Source: Clostridiales bacterium (GTDB lineage Bacteria; Bacillota; Clostridia; Oscillospirales; CAG-272). Taken from it: a stretch of DNA of 6,029 nt. How positions within the stretch are numbered: position 1 is the stretch's first letter; each line of letters begins with the position of its first letter. The notes below the pieces were generated by a model, which had not been told where the DNA came from, did no database searches, and saw nothing but the letters and a program-made list of their open reading frames with translations. Positions 5,004-6,029 of the stretch are shown here, in pieces. Location of the stretch: the NCBI GenBank assembly GCA_012511425.1, contig JAAZGC010000101.1, positions 1 to 6,029 on the forward strand. The letters are read 5' to 3'. The position numbers and the translations under genes were made by a program.

Positions 5004-5146
5004 ATGAAAAAAAGATATCTCTGGTTCTGCTTTTGTCGGTTACCTTCTGCGTCTGCGGTACCGGCTCAGCGAGGGCAAATCAGCCCGAACCGGCAATTCA
5101 TTTGTCATGCGCCGCCTCTACTCCGACTATAAAATCAAGCCGCTGA
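5004..5146 (+). pseudogene. Frameshifted signal-peptide ORF, likely gene remnant
   Basis: ATG at 5004 is followed by seven A's (5007-5013). Read straight, it gives a 42-residue peptide (stop at 5130) of little character, beginning MKKRYLWFCF. If the A-run had eight bases, or the ribosome slipped back by one, the reading would be MKKKISLVLLLSVTFCV, then CGTGSARAN and 21 more residues to a stop at 5144-5146. That is a textbook signal peptide with an Ala-rich cleavage site. GGGGA lies 5 nt before the ATG; no good promoter is seen. The short mature part suggests a decayed 5' fragment of an exported protein gene. A sequencing error in the A-run or programmed slippage are alternatives. Chance is also possible. 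Confidence 0.35.
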
Positions 5147-5165
5147 ATCCTTCGGCGCATCTGTA

Positions 5166-6029
5166 TTACCCTTCAAAAACCGTTTCCCCTTCAACAACCG
5201 TCCGCCTGATCCGCAGCTCTCGGTCCATTACGACCAAATCCGCATACTTTCCCGCGTCGATACTGCCGCGGGAATTTTTTATCCCCATTATTTCGGCGGG
5301 AGTTTCCGACGCCATCCTTGAAGCTTCCGGTAAAGATACGCCGGCGAGGTATACCATGTTGCGGAGAAGCCGGTCGGACGTCGCAATCGAGCCGGCGAAG
5401 GCGGTGCGGTCATTTGTCTTTGCAACGCCGTCTTCGATCCAGCAGGGAAGACCGTTTTTGCGGCTGCCTAAAATCGACTGCGTTCCCTGTGCCGTTCCGG
5501 ACCCGCGCATCGAGTCGGTAATCAGGGCAATCCGGCCGCTTCCCTTTATCTTGTAAATCAGTTTCAGAAGTTCCGGCGGCAGATGAATCCCGTCGGCGAT
5601 AATTTCGACATACATTCCGTCCAGAAGATAAGCCGCCTCGACCGCGCCAGCCCTTCTCCAGACCCCGATCCGCCTTGTCTGGCTCATCGCGGAATAAAGG
5701 TGGGTCATCAGCCGGTAACTGCCGCGTGTGTATGCGTCGATAACGTCTTCGCAGACGCAGTCGGTATGCCCTATCGAGGGTAAGATCCCCTTTTCGGAGA
5801 GGAAGGCGCCGAGCTCGACCGCGCCGGGCAGTTCGGGTGCTATCGTCATACGGCGGATATTGCTGGAGACGGCGAGCAGCTCCTCGTATTCTTCCTTAAT
5901 CGGATCGCGGATGTATTTTTCGTCCATCGCGCCCTTCTGCGATTTTGCGATATACGGCCCTTCAAGGTGGATTCCGAGCATTTTAGCTCCGCCGCCTGCC
6001 GCCGCGGCTTCGTCAAAAGCGCGTACCGA
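5166..6029 (-). CDS. nagA: N-acetylglucosamine-6-phosphate deacetylase NagA (N-terminus beyond window)
   Basis: NagA removes the acetyl group from GlcNAc-6-phosphate to give glucosamine-6-phosphate in the cytoplasm. The visible part is 287 residues. The open frame runs through the right edge, with 16 residues (SVRAFDEAAAAGGGAK) ahead of the ATG at 5981, so that ATG is internal; roughly 90-100 residues are missing. Motifs, numbered from the first visible residue: GIHLEGPY with metal-ligand Glu23, SIGHTD with His88, LMTHLYSAM with His110, IIADGIHLP with His149, ALITDSM with catalytic-type Asp172, then FAGSIATSDRL and KYADLVVMD near the end. All amidohydrolase-type key residues I can check are present. 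THLYSAM with the following RRIGVWRRAG replaces the common THLFNAM...REPG, a variant I associate with clostridial NagA. It converges on the ctsR-murQ operon, and MurQ makes its substrate. Confidence 0.93.
   Translation of the reverse strand, partial: SVRAFDEAAAAGGGAKMLGIHLEGPYIAKSQKGAMDEKYIRDPIKEEYEELLAVSSNIRRMTIAPELPGAVELGAFLSEKGILPSIGHTDCVCEDVIDAYTRGSYRLMTHLYSAMSQTRRIGVWRRAGAVEAAYLLDGMYVEIIADGIHLPPELLKLIYKIKGSGRIALITDSMRGSGTAQGTQSILGSRKNGLPCWIEDGVAKTNDRTAFAGSIATSDRLLRNMVYLAGVSLPEASRMASETPAEIMGIKNSRGSIDAGKYADLVVMDRELRIRRTVVEGETVFEG

Noticed and set aside
5107..5160. 8-bp inverted repeat ATGCGCCG / CGGCGCAT as a nagA terminator
   Set aside because: The gap is 38 nt, no U-run follows on the minus strand, and GC-rich 8-mers of this kind can arise by chance.
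5107..5556. 149-codon plus-strand ORF
   Set aside because: It lies mostly antisense to nagA and resembles no family; a shadow frame.
5979..5981. ATG at 5981 as the nagA start
   Set aside because: It would begin just before HLEGP and lose the N-terminal part of NagA; the open frame continues to the window edge with plausible sequence.

Overview
This window looks like a chromosomal piece of a Gram-positive, clostridia-like Firmicute, probably an uncultured gut-type lineage. The pointers are a CtsR stress repressor gene with a CtsR-like operator, consensus housekeeping promoters in AT-rich intergenic DNA, GC-rich coding DNA, strong Shine-Dalgarno sites, and cell-surface proteins ending in LPXTG-like tails. 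The taxon is inferred from these traits only.

Left half (1-2393, all minus strand). Three separately promoted genes. At the left edge is the 5' end of a gene missed by simple ORF finding because it runs off the window. It has a near-perfect promoter and a 17-bp palindrome over the predicted transcription start. Next come two secreted surface proteins: one with a concanavalin-A/LamG-like domain (308-1336) and one with a CBM9-like carbohydrate-binding domain (1557-2393). Their ectodomains are unrelated. Both carry a Pro/Ala/Glu-rich stalk and the same C-terminal anchor (QTGN, hydrophobic helix, KKR). The anchor coding sequence is identical over 96 bp, including synonymous positions, and each gene is followed by a GC-rich terminator of similar sequence.

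Right half (2655-4932, plus strand). A TTGACT-17-TATAAT promoter overlapped by a degenerate CtsR box drives ctsR, followed by murQ (N-acetylmuramic acid 6-phosphate etherase) and a SpoU/TrmH-family RNA methyltransferase. No terminator is visible between ctsR and murQ, and the last two genes overlap by 4 bp, so the three look like one operon ending at a hairpin at 4899-4932. The usual ctsR partners mcsA, mcsB and clpC are absent.

Right edge (minus strand). A 5'-truncated nagA (GlcNAc-6-phosphate deacetylase) converges on the operon. MurQ releases GlcNAc-6-P from MurNAc-6-P and NagA deacetylates it, so this part forms a cell-wall amino-sugar salvage neighbourhood. Between the convergent genes lies a short frameshifted signal-peptide ORF, probably a gene remnant.

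I see no CRISPR array, rRNA, tRNA, insertion sequence or phage gene. No wholly new system is evident. The most interesting points are the shared anchor module, the atypical ctsR-murQ-methyltransferase operon, and the divergent motifs in CtsR, MurQ and the methyltransferase.
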